Shown: positions 63,524 to 64,000 of the stretch, one piece after another
Position numbering within the stretch: position 1 is the stretch's first letter
How the letters are laid out: each line of letters starts with the position of its first letter
Origin: Campylobacter avium LMG 24591
Lineage (GTDB): Bacteria; Campylobacterota; Campylobacteria; Campylobacterales; Campylobacteraceae
DNA: 64,000 nt
Direction of reading: 5' to 3'
Assembly: GCF_002238335.1 (NCBI RefSeq)
Contig: NZ_CP022347.1
Coordinates: 186,001 to 250,000, forward strand
The notes under the pieces: generated by a model
What the model saw: the letters and a program-made list of their open reading frames with translations, nothing else
What the model was told of the DNA's origin: nothing
Databases searched by the model: none
Made by a program: the position numbers and the translations under genes

Positions 63524-64000
63524 AAAAGGCTCTAACTGTGTCCATATTTGTATAAAATTCTTTCATTAAAGTTACGAATAAATACTGCCCCTGTTTGCTT
63601 AGATAAAGCACCCCATCTTTTTCATAAACAAAATTAGCCATTTTTAAGGCCTTAATTTCTAGGCTTAAATCTTTTTCTAAATCACAGGCAAAATTTTGAT
63701 TAAATTTAGCAATATCAAGCTTTGTGCTAAAAAGCTTTGTTAGAAAATTGTATCTTAAAATATCCTTTTGCTTGAAGCTTATTTTGGATATTTTAGCGTT
63801 CGCACCTTCATTTACAAGTTTTTCGTATTCGTTTAAATCAAAGGCATTTATTAAAAGTTCATTATCTATAAAGCTAAACGCACCGCTACCAAGGCCTAAA
63901 TAATCATTATGATAAGACACATATTCATCGCTTAATTCCTCTTTTTTCAAGGAAAAGGACCAGCAGTTGTTTTGTTTATAGTCCTTGAAAAAATCCTGTA
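63501..64000 (-). CDS. HemN-like radical SAM coproporphyrinogen III oxidase family protein (5' truncated)
   Basis: C-terminal 165 residues of a HemN/HemW-type protein; the frame is open to the window edge, so a TTG at 63950 is not the real start. [15 protein letters not shown] is the usual strand after the radical SAM domain, and the rest ([37 protein letters not shown]) fits the HemN C-terminal domain. The CxxxCxxC motif would be upstream of the window. It may be an oxidase or a heme chaperone; the visible part cannot tell. Confidence 0.8.
   Translation of the reverse strand, partial: QDFFKDYKQNNCWSFSLKKEELSDEYVSYHNDYLGLGSGAFSFIDNELLINAFDLNEYEKLVNEGANAKISKISFKQKDILRYNFLTKLFSTKLDIAKFNQNFACDLEKDLSLEIKALKMANFVYEKDGVLYLSKQGQYLFVTLMKEFYTNMDTVRAFFKKTNAL

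Noticed and set aside
63501-63950. Complete 149-residue gene at the right edge
   Set aside because: The frame continues to the window end and the sequence is the C-terminal part of a HemN-like protein, so the TTG is internal.

Overview
The window is chromosomal DNA of a Campylobacter (class Campylobacteria, formerly Epsilonproteobacteria). The DNA is AT-rich and very densely coded. Several genes are typical of the group: a PEB1 aspartate/glutamate transporter, PflA, the FlhF/FlhG/FliA/FliM/FliY flagellar block, a CemR/HP1021-type orphan regulator, fused IspDF, fused HisB, futalosine-route MqnP, an IamAB lipid transporter and the sodB/mntP region. I compare gene order with C. jejuni NCTC 11168 from memory; locus tags are quoted only as pointers. 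Many short blocks match that genome but are shuffled against each other, so this is probably not C. jejuni itself.

Layout. 1-2808: PEB1-type amino-acid ABC operon (5' end cut off). 2809-6587: moaA, two unknown proteins, mqnP, and divergent miaA. 6567-14866: pflA, a 235-residue unknown, four nickel/peptide ABC genes without a binding protein, and an amino-acid-type dCache chemoreceptor. 14997-16174: trmL, a 39-residue membrane protein, a DJ-1 protein. 16169-19411: hisG-hisD-hisB. 19483-20319: exported ATP-dependent DNA ligase. 20306-24093: bioA opposite bioF-bioG-bioC. 24139-26856: molybdate transporter. 26861-36899: long minus-strand run from nfu and murE through ispA and tkt to the Iam/Mla lipid transporter, ending in a small flagellin-like protein with its own sigma-54 site. 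36984-39526: MFS pump against an HDOD gene pair. 39611-45615: dapD, mrp, ispDF, cemR, an ATP-sulfurylase-like protein, pgpA. 45612-53502: mnmA, a LOG-family protein, the flagellar block, folK, aroQ. 53641-58204: amidohydrolase, sppA, a lipoprotein, prfA, rpsT. 58312-64000: SDR, HD phosphohydrolase, methyltransferase, sodB, two TM2 proteins, tRNA-Glu, mntP and the 3' part of a HemN-like gene.

The genes are nearly all core metabolism, motility and transport. I see no CRISPR array, insertion sequence, prophage, rRNA or long poly-G tract. No gene-free stretch exceeds 300 bases; the longest is about 200 bases upstream of mntP. Convergent neighbours often share a few bases at their 3' ends. The most notable points are: (1) the complex I (nuo) operon, which in C. 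jejuni lies between pflA and the nik genes, is missing from that place and only a 235-codon ORF is left; (2) a 168-residue flagellin-like protein has a near-perfect sigma-54 promoter; (3) the nik cluster has no binding protein; (4) a palindrome TTTGCAT-N5-ATGCAAA occurs in two intergenic regions; (5) two TM2 genes follow tRNA-Glu with no terminator between.
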